Shown here piece by piece: positions 43,837-54,450 of a stretch of DNA of 64,000 nt. How positions within the stretch are numbered: the first letter of the stretch is position 1; every line of letters begins with the position of its first letter. Made by a program: the position numbers and the translations under genes. The DNA lies in contig JAOWCC010000311.1 of NCBI GenBank assembly GCA_030867875.1, forward strand, positions 248,001 to 312,000. The letters run 5' to 3'. Below the pieces are notes generated by a model. The model saw only the letters and a program-made list of their open reading frames with translations. It was not told the origin of the DNA and made no database searches. This stretch comes from Actinernus sp. WN-2022. Taxonomy: Eukaryota > Cnidaria > Anthozoa > Actiniaria > Actinernidae.

Positions 43837-45117
43837 TACTTCGTGCGGGTGGCTTTGTTGTTTGGACCTAAGGTACTGCCGTTATTGTTGTAACCCGGAA
43901 TCAAACCGGCATCCGTTTCACGCTTTGCTGTTTGGAATCTAACCAAGCACACCATTGTGCACTCCTCAATTGGTTTATACTAAGGTAGTGAATAGCGTTT
44001 ATAATTCGTTTGGTTGTGGCAGTAAGGTTTAGGTCAACAGTGACACACCCCGTCATTGTCAACAGTGACACACCCCGTCATTGTCAACTAGGCACGCCTT
44101 ACAGTTGCCAGCTATTGGGTTTCCTTTTTTGACCAAATCTTTTTTGCAAATTTTCAACAATTTATATTTCACCGATTCCTTTTTTACGTGAGAAAAGAGG
44201 CGATTCCTTTGTATCGACCAGTATCACGGGTTTTGAACCGAAGTCACTATGTGAGACTCACATATGTGAACAATGTTACAAACATTGGCCTGGTGCGGTA
44301 GTGGAGCTCTCTTTAGTTTTATGATTTTGAAACCCCTTTTTTTATTTTCCTCCTTAATTTCTCTTAATTTCTTGTTAATACCTTGGTTGCTATATCAGTA
44401 CCTTCATTTTATCAAAGACTAAGAGAAGACCTCTACGTGTGTCGTTCAGGGTTTTACCCTGAGTCACAGACACCTACTTGGCGTCTGTGATCGGTGTTCA
44501 AGACATTTGTCTCTGTCGCGGGCACACGGTGTTGGGTCCCCTTCAATGGTCTTTGTTTTAATGTATGGTTGGTATACCATGCTCGTAAGAACTTAATCAT
44601 TTTCTCGAAAATTAAGAGGAGCTCTCACCTTGTGTCGTTCAGGGTTTTACCCTGAGTCACAGACACCTACTTGGCGTCTGTGATCGGTGTTCAAGACATT
44701 TGTCTCTGTCGCGGGCACACAGTGTTGGGTCCCCTCCAATGGTTTTCGTTTTGATGATTGGTTTTATGGCAACTGTAAGGTGGTACTGGCGTACGTTGCT
44801 GAGGGTTACTTCTTGGAGGCGGGTAGGTTCAGTTAACTACGTCAGCCTAACCTCGTCAAGCTTGTCATTCATGTTAGTATACTATTACAGTTATCTGAAC
44901 GCGTGTGCGAGAATTCTTAAAGAGAAATCATTAGAAATCTTCCGTTAAAGAAAAACATCGAGCTTCCATTTCACCAACGGTAACTATTTAAGTGTTTTCT
45001 TAATTGATATTCGATTCATTAAGAGATAAATGAAGTTGCTTTATCTTGTATTTAAGTGTTCTATCATTTCTTCTACAGATCATCAAACAGCGAATTGCAT
45101 TGTTTCCAAATTTCTGT
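43404..45117 (+). repeat. 1.7-kb direct repeat (partner 49573-51296)
   Basis: Offset about 6.17 kb. Includes the YR2 C-terminal domain, 3' UTR and structured modules. Copy 1 has a doubled 28-bp GTGACACACCCCGTCATTGT segment near 44040. Copy 2 has a doubled 29-bp TTCCTTTTTTACGTGAG segment near 50330. Confidence 0.92.
44442..44755 (+). other. Two hairpin-rich modules downstream of YR2 (copies 1 and 2)
   Basis: Each holds CAGGGTTTTACCCTG (6-bp stem) and TCACAGAC...GTCTGTGA (8-bp stem), then a shared 3' half ending GTGTTGGGTCCCC. They start near 44442 and 44634. A structured 3'-UTR or noncoding RNA element is one reading. Confidence 0.5.
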
Positions 45118-45122
45118 AAAAT

Positions 45123-45545
45123 ATGGTGCCAAATCATCGGCCTTCGACGAGAGCCTGGCTGCGTACGTGGCCCACCTCCGTGTGCCACACGGAGGTGACA
45201 AGCCTGCGTCTGTCGCTGCACAAACTGGGCGATATATCACCGCAATGGCAAAGGTGGTGGTTAGTACGCCACAAGATCTAACCACCACCTGGGGCGACCC
45301 AACGAAGTTGTGGGAGGACTTCTTCGACGTCAATCTCCAGGGGAGTCGCGCCCATCGACGAAATCCCAGCGCTGACGCCTCTAAATTCAAATCTGCCAAA
45401 ACCCTACAGGGCTACTCAAGGCATCTTGAGGAGTATCTAAATTTCTTGCTCTTAAGAAGCGCGCCCTCTGAGTACGCCCTAGACGCCTCCACTAAAGACG
45501 TCTTGCGTCTGCTCAAAAGCTACCAGGTAAAGTGGAGGACGTTAA
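45123..45545 (+). pseudogene. YR2 recombinase, N-terminal/core-binding segment
   Basis: Reads GAKSSAFDESLAAYVAHLRV through WEDFFDVNLQGS to LLKSYQVKWRT, then is cut at 45545 by unrelated DNA. It bridges the two YR2 pieces at 56765-56969 and 48617-49441. Starts at AAAATAT/GGTGCC, a junction with the preceding repeat. Confidence 0.75.
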
Positions 45546-45881
45546 TGAATCCTCTATAGTACACAATGCATCTTCTTTCAAGGTATTAGTATATAAATCC
45601 TTAAAATCATAGGTAATAAACGTATTCCCCTCTAAACCCTCTATTTGAACAGCATCCAAGGCAGTTATAAATTCTAAAGTACTATTTAAAATAGTATTTT
45701 GTAAACCTTGCTCCGAAATTAGCACCTTAAACTCGCTCAACATCGTTTTTAATTCCCGTTGTAAATATTTTGAAGCTTCAAAAGTGCACCAACCATAACC
45801 GGTTACAATTGGTCTCCCTCTCAGCATCGCCTCCCTATCCACGCTTGCCTTGCCATTAATTAGTGCTGGATTATTTAGCAC
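45546..45881 (-). pseudogene. Penelope-like reverse transcriptase fragment
   Basis: On the minus strand from 45881: LRGRPIVTGYGWCTFEASKY, NSTLEFITALDAV and NTFITYDFKDLYTNT. These correspond to the RPI..G and SFDV.SL(F/Y)TN motifs of Penelope-like element reverse transcriptases. Only this early part of the domain is present, and it abuts the YR2 fragment. Confidence 0.6.
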
Positions 45882-46071
45882 TCACGAGGACACTGACCAG
45901 GTCCTCATTTCACTAGATGATAGTCCTGTTTCTAGGACTTATATGTATTTCACTGATAGGTTTTCCTTAGCAATTAAGCATTGTGGTCTTGATCCTGCCT
46001 GTTCTTAGGGCCATAATTTTCCCATAGGGGCTGCCTCTCATGCTGCAGATTGGGGAATGTCTGAAATCTAA
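45880..46071 (+). pseudogene. Third-type tyrosine recombinase fragment (GHxFRIGAA class)
   Basis: Reads DRFSLAIKHCGLDPACS, a TAG, then GHNFPIGAASHAADWGMSEI. This matches the LDP...GHSFRIGAA..AA..GMS signature of DIRS- or phage-like tyrosine recombinases of animal transposons. The box II Arg is Pro and a stop interrupts, so inactive. Immediately adjacent to the Penelope-like fragment. Confidence 0.6.
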
Positions 46072-46179
46072 TGCGTTTCACAAATATATTTGTATCGCTT
46101 CCTTAACTGTATAGTGGTCAGATCTAATTTTTATCCATTTACAACTTGCGGGGAAAGTTGGTTTGGCACATCTGGGAGG

Positions 46180-46965
46180 AATAGGGCTGATTAGCAAGGG
46201 TAACAATCCCCATTTCTCTGAGGTGCATTTCATTTAATAGAAGATGAGGGACTGATTAGCTAGGGCAGCAGTTCCATTTCCATTATCTTTTATTTTGATT
46301 AACATATAGATTGTGGGATTTATGGGACTGATTAGCAAGGGCAGCAGTTCCCATTTCCATTATCTTTTATTTTGATTAACACATAAATTGTGTGATTTAT
46401 GGGACTGATTAGCAAGGGCAGCAGTTCCCATTTCCATTATCTTTTATTTTGATTAACACATAAATTGTGTGATTTATGGGACTGATTAGCAAGGGCAGCA
46501 GTTCCCATTTCCATTATCTTTTATTTTGATTAACACATAAATTGTGTGATTTATGGGACTGATTAGCAAGGGCAGTAGTTCCCATTTTCATTGTCTTTTA
46601 TTTTGATTAACATATGGATTGTGGGATTTATGGAACTGAATAACAAGGGCAGCAGTTCCCACATCCATTATCTTTTATTATGATTAACATATGGATTGTG
46701 GGATTTATGGAACTGATTAGCAAGGGCAGTAGTTCCCATTTTCATTGTCTTTTATTTTGATTAACATATGGATTGTGGGATTTATGGAACTGAATAACAA
46801 GGGCAGTAGTTCCCATTGCCATTATCTTTTATTATGATTAACATATGGATTGTGAGATTTATGGAACTGATTAGCAAGGGCAGTAGTTCCCATTTCCCTA
46901 ATTTTTATTTACCAATAAATTGTGGGACTTATGGAACTGATTAGCAATGGCAGTAGTTCCCATGT
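46180..46965 (+). repeat. 77-bp satellite, about ten copies
   Basis: GGGACTGATTAGCAAGGGCA recurs at 46324, 46401, 46478, 46555, 46632, 46709, 46786 and 46863, exactly 77 bp apart; the first and last units are irregular. Each carries a 6-bp stem, GG(A/G)ACT with AGTTCC. Confidence 0.95.
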
Positions 46966-48370
46966 TCCCATATTTTGTGATTTAGCAATTGCTTCAGGGA
47001 TGCTCTTTGTAATATATAGCAAGGTAACAGTTTCCCATTTGCATTTGGTGTATGACAATAGTTGTCAACAGTCTAATTTTGCTATTTGTTTCTTGATATT
47101 CATACTTTACAAAGTTTTGCTCGGATGTTAGTGCTGCATTTCCTTTGGGTGGGGCGGCATCATAATTATATTTATGATGCTTTGGCGTTTTTGTGGCCCT
47201 CACCTTTACTGGACCAAAATCATTTACCAGATTGTAAATATTTATCGAATGATAATTTGGTTATTTATTAAAAGCGGCTTTGGGTTTTTGCCCTCAGCCA
47301 TTTTACTCCAAATATTTGGTGTGTGTGCTTTGTTTATAGTCAATGCCCAGTAAACTAGCCCAGTCAATGCAGCACTAAAAATAATATAAGTTGTCCTTAG
47401 ACTAGTAAATCAATCATCTTAAGTTCTGTATGATATAGCTCAGAGGGAAAACATAAAGTTCGAGTTTCAAAGTATTTTTATCGTATTTCTTATGCGTTTT
47501 ACATGCAGAATACTGTTTTTAAATTGCTAGACATTAATCTGAATCTTTTAACTGGAAATATATGTTCTTCGGCAAATACTGTCGTAAATGTCGCTATTGT
47601 TTACATAAGTATGTTCACCGCTCAATCCGAAATCTGTTTGCGCATCATAGATATCACTTTCGATGTATTTTTATCGTATTTCTCATGCCTTTCACATGCT
47701 GAGTACCATGTTTGTTAGTGATAGAGATAATTCTGAGAGTTTTCAATTCAACACAGGGAGTCCATGATCACTACCGTTAGTTATTCTGACATCATCTATG
47801 CCTTTGTAAAAGCTTGTCATGCATGTCATTAGCACACTTTCACAGTTCTGTCAAAGCGTGTGACACGAGGTTTGGTACCTGAAAAGAATCTTCTCTAATC
47901 CTTCGCTTAAGAAGTGCATCGTTCTGTTATTTATCAATTAGGGAAATAATTCAGTGTTTCCTTAATTGGTATCCAAGTAGTTTAAACAAAAATAACATTG
48001 TTTTAGCTTGTATTAACTGTTCTATCATTTCTTCAACAGATCTTCAAACTGCTTAGGATTCTTCATTTCTATTCGAGTTAGATCAGAAACGGTAAGTAAT
48101 TCTTATTTAACAAAGTGGTATCAGCAATGACTCTTTTCTTTTACTATTCCTGAACATCTAACTGGAGTAAAAAAAATGCATGCAGCTTGAGAATCCCCAA
48201 CCCCCCCAATAACTTTTCTAATGGTCCGTCCCTTAGTAAAAGTAAATGGCTTAATCTAATCAAATAATCAATTGTTCAAAAAGCGTCCATTGTTTCCGTC
48301 CCGACTTGAAATGTTACGGAAGATCGTGTTTCAGTCGCCGGGAAAGGAAAGACGAAGATAAATCGCTCGC
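46966..48370. other. No gene recognised
   Basis: AT-rich. ATCTTCAAAC...AACG/GTAAGTAATT at about 48043-48091 resembles a noncoding exon also seen at 51249-51307. Confidence 0.4.
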
Positions 48371-48373
48371 ATC

Positions 48374-48450
48374 ATGTTTAGGCTAGTCTTCATTGCCATC
48401 TTCGGCATTATACTTAAAGTATCCCTCGCCGAGCAGGATTGTACAGATAA
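48374..48450 (+). CDS. Signal-peptide first exon
   Basis: ATG at 48374 opens MFRLVFIAIFGIILKVSLAE, a typical secretion signal with a likely cut after the Ala. It is followed by QDCTDK and a donor GATAA/GTGAGC. No matching downstream exon of a secreted protein is seen before YR2 DNA starts at about 48535, so this may be an orphan exon. Confidence 0.4.
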
Positions 48451-48544
48451 GTGAGCAGCACAACTATAGAATACCCCGCCACTTCAAAAGATCACTTGAA
48501 AACTGTGCCAAACTGTGCTAAATTCTCCATTAGTGTCAAATAGC

Positions 48545-49999
48545 GTGGCGAGAAGAAGGTCACAAACCCTCATAAGGTTTGCCCCATAACATTTTGTGGG
48601 TCTATACAGACGAGAATGGACCGTCAATCTCCAGGGGAGTCGCGCCCATCGACGAAATCCCAGCGCTGACGCCTCTAAATTCAAATCTGCCAAAACCCTA
48701 CAGGGCTACTCAAGGCATCTTGAGGATTATCTAAATTTCTTGCTCTTAAGAAGCGCGCCCTCTGAGTACGCCCTAGACGCCTCCACTAAAGACGTCTTGC
48801 GTCTGCTCAAAAGCTACCAGGTAAAGTGGAGGACGTCAATGCAGAAAGAGGCGTCATCCCAGCGATTTCATCGCATCGAACAAGATAGAGAGAATCTTAT
48901 CCTGCTTAAGGAAATGAAAGCAGTGGTTATGTCAGAGACATATGCAACATGCAAAAGTAAGTTAATGGAGTGTGCAGCATCCAAGGATACAAGGGACACC
49001 TGGCCAATTATAACACCACGGGTTTCCACTCTACTGCGGAACTTCATCGCGTTCCACCTCACGCTACTCAACGCAGGTAGAGCTGGAATCGTGGCCAACA
49101 TGACGGTCGGCGAGTTTGTCAAACGGCACCCAGGGGTTGAGCCCGGTGCAATCGAAATAACCGTTTATACTCACAAAACGGAGAGGACCGGGCCCAACCA
49201 GATCTACATCTACGCCGAAGAGGAAGCATGCATGATTGGCTACCTGGGTGTCGTGAGATCACAGCTGCAAGACAACTCTCCCGACCATCACTTCTTCCTA
49301 TCGGACCAGGGCAAACAGATTTCCTCAAATAATGTCTCTGGCTTGCTCCAGTCCTTCATCAAGGCTACGAAATTCGTTTTCAGCAAGCCAGTGCATTCCA
49401 CGGGGATTAGAAAGAAGACCGGGAAAAGCTTGCTTTGCTGATGAAGCATAGCAAAAAGACTGCTGACGCCTGGTACGACCTCACTCAGAGGAGTTCTAGA
49501 TCGGAAGATGCAGCTTCCATGCTCCGTAAAGAACTAGCTGCTGCCATTCCGACTAGTTCTTCTGCCACATCCGCTGTCGCCGTGGCTGTACGTCCTGCGT
49601 CCGCAGGTGCCACTCCATCAACCTCTACATCCACTCCATCCACCTCGACATCCACTGCTGCAGTCACCACCTCTGATGCCTCGACCTCCACGCCTCCCCG
49701 TCTTCGTCAAGACCCCGCCACTGGTAGTCCTGCCAAGAGAAACCTCATCTCACCCTATCGACTCATGGCGGGAAAGTACATCTGACCAGAAACGTACGTC
49801 ACTAAAATCAAAAAGGCTTTCAGAAAGTACCTTGACGCAGGAACTTGCCCCTCTAAAAGTGTCACCATATCTATGTTCGTCGCTTTCGAAGAGACAAAGG
49901 AGATATGGATACTTGGGGGTGACGGCTGGCACGAAAAGTGCTACGAAAAGGTAAAGTCCCTCTGCAAGCAGGCCAAGAGGGATAAGGCCGCCAAAAAGT
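48545..49999 (+). pseudogene. YR2 recombinase with internal deletions
   Basis: Starts with a zinc-finger exon (acceptor AAATAG), whose coding is joined out of frame at GACCGTCA/ATCTCC to the core. The core (48617-49441) has LNAGRAGIVANMTVGEF (Arg), THKTERTGP (Lys) and KPVHSTGIRKK (His...Arg). A deletion of about 40 nt after that shifts the frame. The Tyr is in MKHSKKTADAWYDLTQR of the next frame from 49435. The C-terminal domain has TGA at 49786 in place of Trp. Three lesions make it inactive. The family is Crypton-like by motif order. Confidence 0.8.
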
Positions 50000-50610
50000 A
50001 GTACTTCGTGCGGGTGGCTTTGCTGTTTGGACCTAAGGTACTGCCGTTATTGTTGTAACCCGGAATCAAACCGGCATCCGTTTCACGCTTTCCTGTTTGG
50101 AATCTAACCAAGCACACCATTGTGCACTCCTCAATTGGTTTATACTAAGGTAGTGAATAGCGTTTATAATTCGTTTGGTTGTGGCAGTAAGGTTTAGGTC
50201 AACAGTGACACACCCCGTCATTGTCACCTAGGCACGCCTTACAGTTGCCAGCTATTGGATTTCCTTTTTTGACCAATTCTTTTTTGCAAATTTTCAACAA
50301 TTTATATTTCACCGATTCCTTTTTTACGTGAGAAAAGAGGCGATTCCTTTTTTACGTGAGAAAAGAGGCGATTCCTTTGTATCGACCAGTATCACGGGTT
50401 TTGAACCGAAGTCACTATGTGAGACTCACATATGTGAACAATGTTACAAACATTGGCCTGGTGCGGTAGTGGAGCTCTCTTTAGTTTTATGATTTTGAAA
50501 CCCCTTTTTTTATTTTCCTCCTTAATTTCTCTTAATTTCTTGTTAATACCTTGGTTGCTATATCAGTACCTTCATTTTATCAAAGACTAAGAGAAGACCT
50601 CTACGTGTGT

Positions 50611-50925
50611 CGTTCAGGGTTTTACCCTGAGTCACAGACACCTACTTGGCGTCTGTGATCGGTGTTCAAGACATTTGTCTCTGTCGCGGGCACACGGTGT
50701 TGGGTCCCCTTCAATGGTCTTTGTTTTAATGTATGGTTGGTATATCATGCTCGTAAGAACTTAATCATTTTCTCGAAAATTAAGAGGAGCTCTCACCTTG
50801 TGTCGTTCAGGGGAGTTACCCTGAGTCACAGACACCAACTTGGAGTCTGTGATCGGTGTTCAAGACATTTGTCTCTGTCGCGGGCACACAGTGTTGGGTC
50901 CCCTCCAATGGTTTTCGTTTTGATG
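50611..50925 (+). other. Hairpin-rich modules, copies 3 and 4
   Basis: Copy 3 equals the 44-kb version. In copy 4 the first stem loop changes to CAGGGGAGTTACCCTG and the second to TCACAGACACCAACTTGG..., where CCAA/TTGG adds paired bases; stems are kept although loops change. Confidence 0.5.
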
Positions 50926-51296
50926 ATTGGTTTTATGGCAACTGTAAGGTGGTACTGGCGTACGTTGCTGAGGGTTACTTCTTGGAGGCGGGTAGCTTCA
51001 GTTAACTACGTCAGCCTAACCTCGTCAAGCTTGTCATTCATGTTAGTATACTATTACAGTTATCTGAACGCGTGTGCGAGAATTCTTAAAGAGAAATCAT
51101 TAGAAATCTTCCGTTAAAGAAAAACATCGAGCTTCCATTTCACCAACGGTAACTATTTAAGTGTTTTCTTAATTGATATTCGATTCATTAAGAGATAAAT
51201 GAAGTTGCTTTATCTTGTATTTAAGTGTTCTATCATTTCTTCTACAGATCATCAAACAGCGAATTGCGTTGTTTCCAAATTTCTGTAAAATATATA

Positions 51297-51711
51297 ACAG
51301 GAACGGTAAGTAATTCCTATTTAACAAAGTAGTTTCAGCAATGACTCTTTTCTTTTCCTGATCCTTAAGTTGTAACTCCTATTCTAATTCACAAATCTTG
51401 TTTTAACAGATTCTCTTCAATTCTCTGATCCGCCCTTATACATTCTTCTCAAACGGTAAATAGGACCGATTCAGATTTTCAGTTATGATACATCGTATGT
51501 GTATAGCCATTCCTTATAAAACTTAAGAATGCAATGTATATTACTCATTAGTTGATTTCAAAATATTATCTTAGATACATTTCTCATGTTATCCTTCTGC
51601 ACTCTTAACTACGCTCAAATCTTGTTCTAGAAATGAATTGGAGTATTGTAGTGAAATATTTGCGTTTTTACCGGAAGTGAATAACAGGACGTGTTTGTGA
51701 AAAATGTAGGT
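51297..51711 (+). other. Possible noncoding exons
   Basis: GGAACG/GTAAGT at 51306 and TTTTAACAG/...AAACG/GTAAAT at about 51410-51456 look like short spliced exons without coding content. Confidence 0.3.
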
Positions 51712-52464
51712 TCTACGGCGGAGTTGAACAACTTTTTTTGCAGTCGGCTAATTTTTTTTTAAATGTTTCTATCGTGTTCCTTGTCTTTTTGACATTAACC
51801 ACTGTGTGTTTTAAATTGTTCTGGAGTTGAATTTCTATTTTTAAAATCGAAACGGCTGATGTTCCTTTAATAGATTTGAAAAGTTTCGTTTCAGTGATAA
51901 ATGTTGAGTTTGCCGTCGACCGCTCAAATCTTGTTACATGGTCTTTCTATCTGTTTCAAAATATTTTTATCGTGTTGCTTATGCTTTTTACAATCAGAAT
52001 ACAGTGCTTGTAAAGTTTCTATAGATGAATTTCGATGTTTAGAGAAACAATTTATGCGAGTACTCTTGTTTACCAAAAGTGCGTACTTATTACGTGCCGC
52101 GGGGTCGAAAAACTTTTTTTGCGACATGCCGATCCCTTCGAAACTATTTTTATCGTGTTCGTTAGCCTTTTTTCATTAAGAATACTATGTTTTTAAATTT
52201 TCTAGAGATTAATTGGAGTATTTTAGTGAAATATTTGTGTTTTCACTGGAAGTGAACAAAAACACGTCTTTGTGATAAATGTAGGTTCTACGGCGGAGTT
52301 CAACAACGTTTTTTGCAGTGGGCTAATTTTTTTTTAAATGTTTCTATCGTGTTCCTTGTCCTTTTGACATTAACCACAGTGTGTTTTAAATTGTTCTGGA
52401 GTTGAATTTCTATTTTTAAAATCGAAACGGCGGATGTTCCTTTAATAGATTTGAAAAGTTTCGT
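51712..52464. repeat. Roughly 576-bp duplicated AT-rich block
   Basis: GTTCTACGGCGGAGTT at about 51711 and 52286, and TTGTTCTGGAGTTGAATT at about 51818 and 52393. Confidence 0.7.
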
Positions 52465-53215
52465 ACCGAATTTCGAAAATATCGATTCAGCGCTAAAAAG
52501 TTCTCATCGGGCCTAACTGGAAAAGTATTTGTCTCAAAGTCATAAAATCTTCACAGTTAAGTCCGTTATGATCTCTACTTTATAACTCTACCTTATTTCA
52601 TATGAAAATAACGGAGTTTCTATTTTTGAGAGCGAAAGTTTGGACGCTTTTTGAGTTGAACGACCGAATTTCGAAAATATCGATTGACGGCTAAAATCTT
52701 CTCATCGGGCCTAACTGGAAAAGTATTTGTCTCAAAGTCATAAAATCTTCACAGTTGAGTCCGTTATGATCTCTACTTTATAACTCTACCTTATTTCATA
52801 TGAAAATAACGGAGTTTCTATTTTTGAGAGCGAAAGTTTGGACGCTTTTTGAGTTGAACGACCGAATTTCGAAAATATCGATTGACGGCTAAAATCTTCT
52901 CATCGGGCCTAACTGGAAAAGTATTTGTCTCAAAGTCATAAAATCTTCACAGTTGAGTCTGTTATGATCTCTACTTTATAACGATTCCTTATTCCATATG
53001 AAAATAACGGAGTTTCTATTTTTGAGACCGAAAGTTTGGACGCTTTTTGAGTTGAACGACCGAATTTCGAAAATATCGATTCAGCGCTAAAAAGTTCTCA
53101 TCTGGCCCAACTGGAAAAGTATTTGTCTCAAAGTCATAAAATCTTCACAGTTGAGTCCGTTATGATCTCTACTTTATAACGATACATTATTTCATACGAA
53201 AAAACCTAACCTAAC
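52465..53215. repeat. 198-bp satellite, about 3.8 copies
   Basis: ACCGAATTTCGAAAATATCG recurs at 52465, 52663, 52861 and 53059. Confidence 0.95.
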
Positions 53216-54079
53216 CTAGGATTGAATTAAGCGACCCTTACTGATCAATTTTCGGCCCATTTCAGGCCATTTTAGGCGTTCAGTGGGGTACATTCGAAAA
53301 TTCGTATCTCCGTTAATATTCGACCGAATACAGAACAGTTTGCAGTTATGAACTCATCCTATACTCAGCATTCGTTTTAATATATAACATTCACAAAAAC
53401 TCAAAGTTTACTAGTTCAAGTACGAAAAATAATGTTTCTTAACGTTGCCTAGCAACATTGGTTCACCGAATCACGTGATATGCCATGACATATTAGCTAC
53501 ATCTTTGGTAAATGCATTGGCCAAGTTTCTTAGAAAACCATCAATGCAGTACTGTTTTATAACTTTTTGGAGTTACATAGGTAACAAATACCATATCTGC
53601 GAAATTCACAAATTTATCGATTCACCTTATTAAGATCTTGTGCTGTAGACGCATGTTACTCTGCGTAATCATTCATATTTAATGGTAAGCATAATGCAGA
53701 CATGCCTACTGTTATTTCACCAATGTTTTTATTTCCTTTCAGAATTCGCATCATTCTTTGCAGACGAACTAATTGGACCTATTGGTGCGTTTTAGATAAT
53801 TACAAGGTAATTCACTTCAAGTTTTGGATCAAACATGGTTAGTAACGTATGCCAAATTTACAACATTTCTAGTTTTAACCATATTCTTTATTTTGTAGAG
53901 TGAACGAGAGATATTGGATTTCCAGACATTCTTATCAATCTAATATAACTTCAAGGTAAGGCACTGATAGTTGTTGTCTTAAATAGACTTCGAAGGGTAG
54001 CGCTTGTCAATCAATCCATACTTTCTCAATTATCTTTACACGTCGTTCATTGCAACAGCTATACTGGGGGGCAGAGCCC
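53216..54079 (+). other. Possible leader exons, no complete gene
   Basis: TTTCAG at 53742 with donor TACAAG/GTAATT at 53808, and TTTGTAG/AGTGAACGAG...TTCAAG/GTAAGG at 53899-53957, resemble the leader exons near 20.4 kb. Confidence 0.35.
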
Positions 54080-54450
54080 TAGTATTTTTTTCTTAGAAAT
54101 ATAAATAGACTTCATCCAATAGCACTTGTCGATCAATTGATACCGTGTCACGTCAACGAATGCTAATGTTCAAATATTGCAATTTCACTGCAATCCTAAT
54201 GCAGTCAGTATCTGATAAAAATGAATTGGTTTGTTTACATGACACAATGGGAATTACATGTGAACCTACTTTCTCCATTACCTTTACACGTCGTTCATTG
54301 CAAAAGCTATACTGTGGGGCAGAGCCCTGGTATTTTTTTCTTAGAAATATAAATAGACTTCATCAAATAGCACTTGTCGATCGATTGATACCGTGTCACG
54401 TCAACGAATGCGACTGTTCAAATATTGCATCTTTTTTTTTTCTTCAATAG
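54080..54450 (+). promoter_or_regulatory. Two tandem TATA promoter cassettes before the 85-residue-repeat gene
   Basis: AATATAAATAGACTTCAT occurs at about 54098 and 54347, about 250 bp apart, each followed by CGTGTCACGTCAACGAATGC as in the cassettes at 12.7-13.8 and 21.1 kb. An acceptor TCTTCAATAG stands directly before the ATG at 54451. Confidence 0.5.

Noticed and set aside
46180..46965. CRISPR array
   Set aside because: The 77-bp period has no unique spacers, and the DNA is from an animal nucleus.
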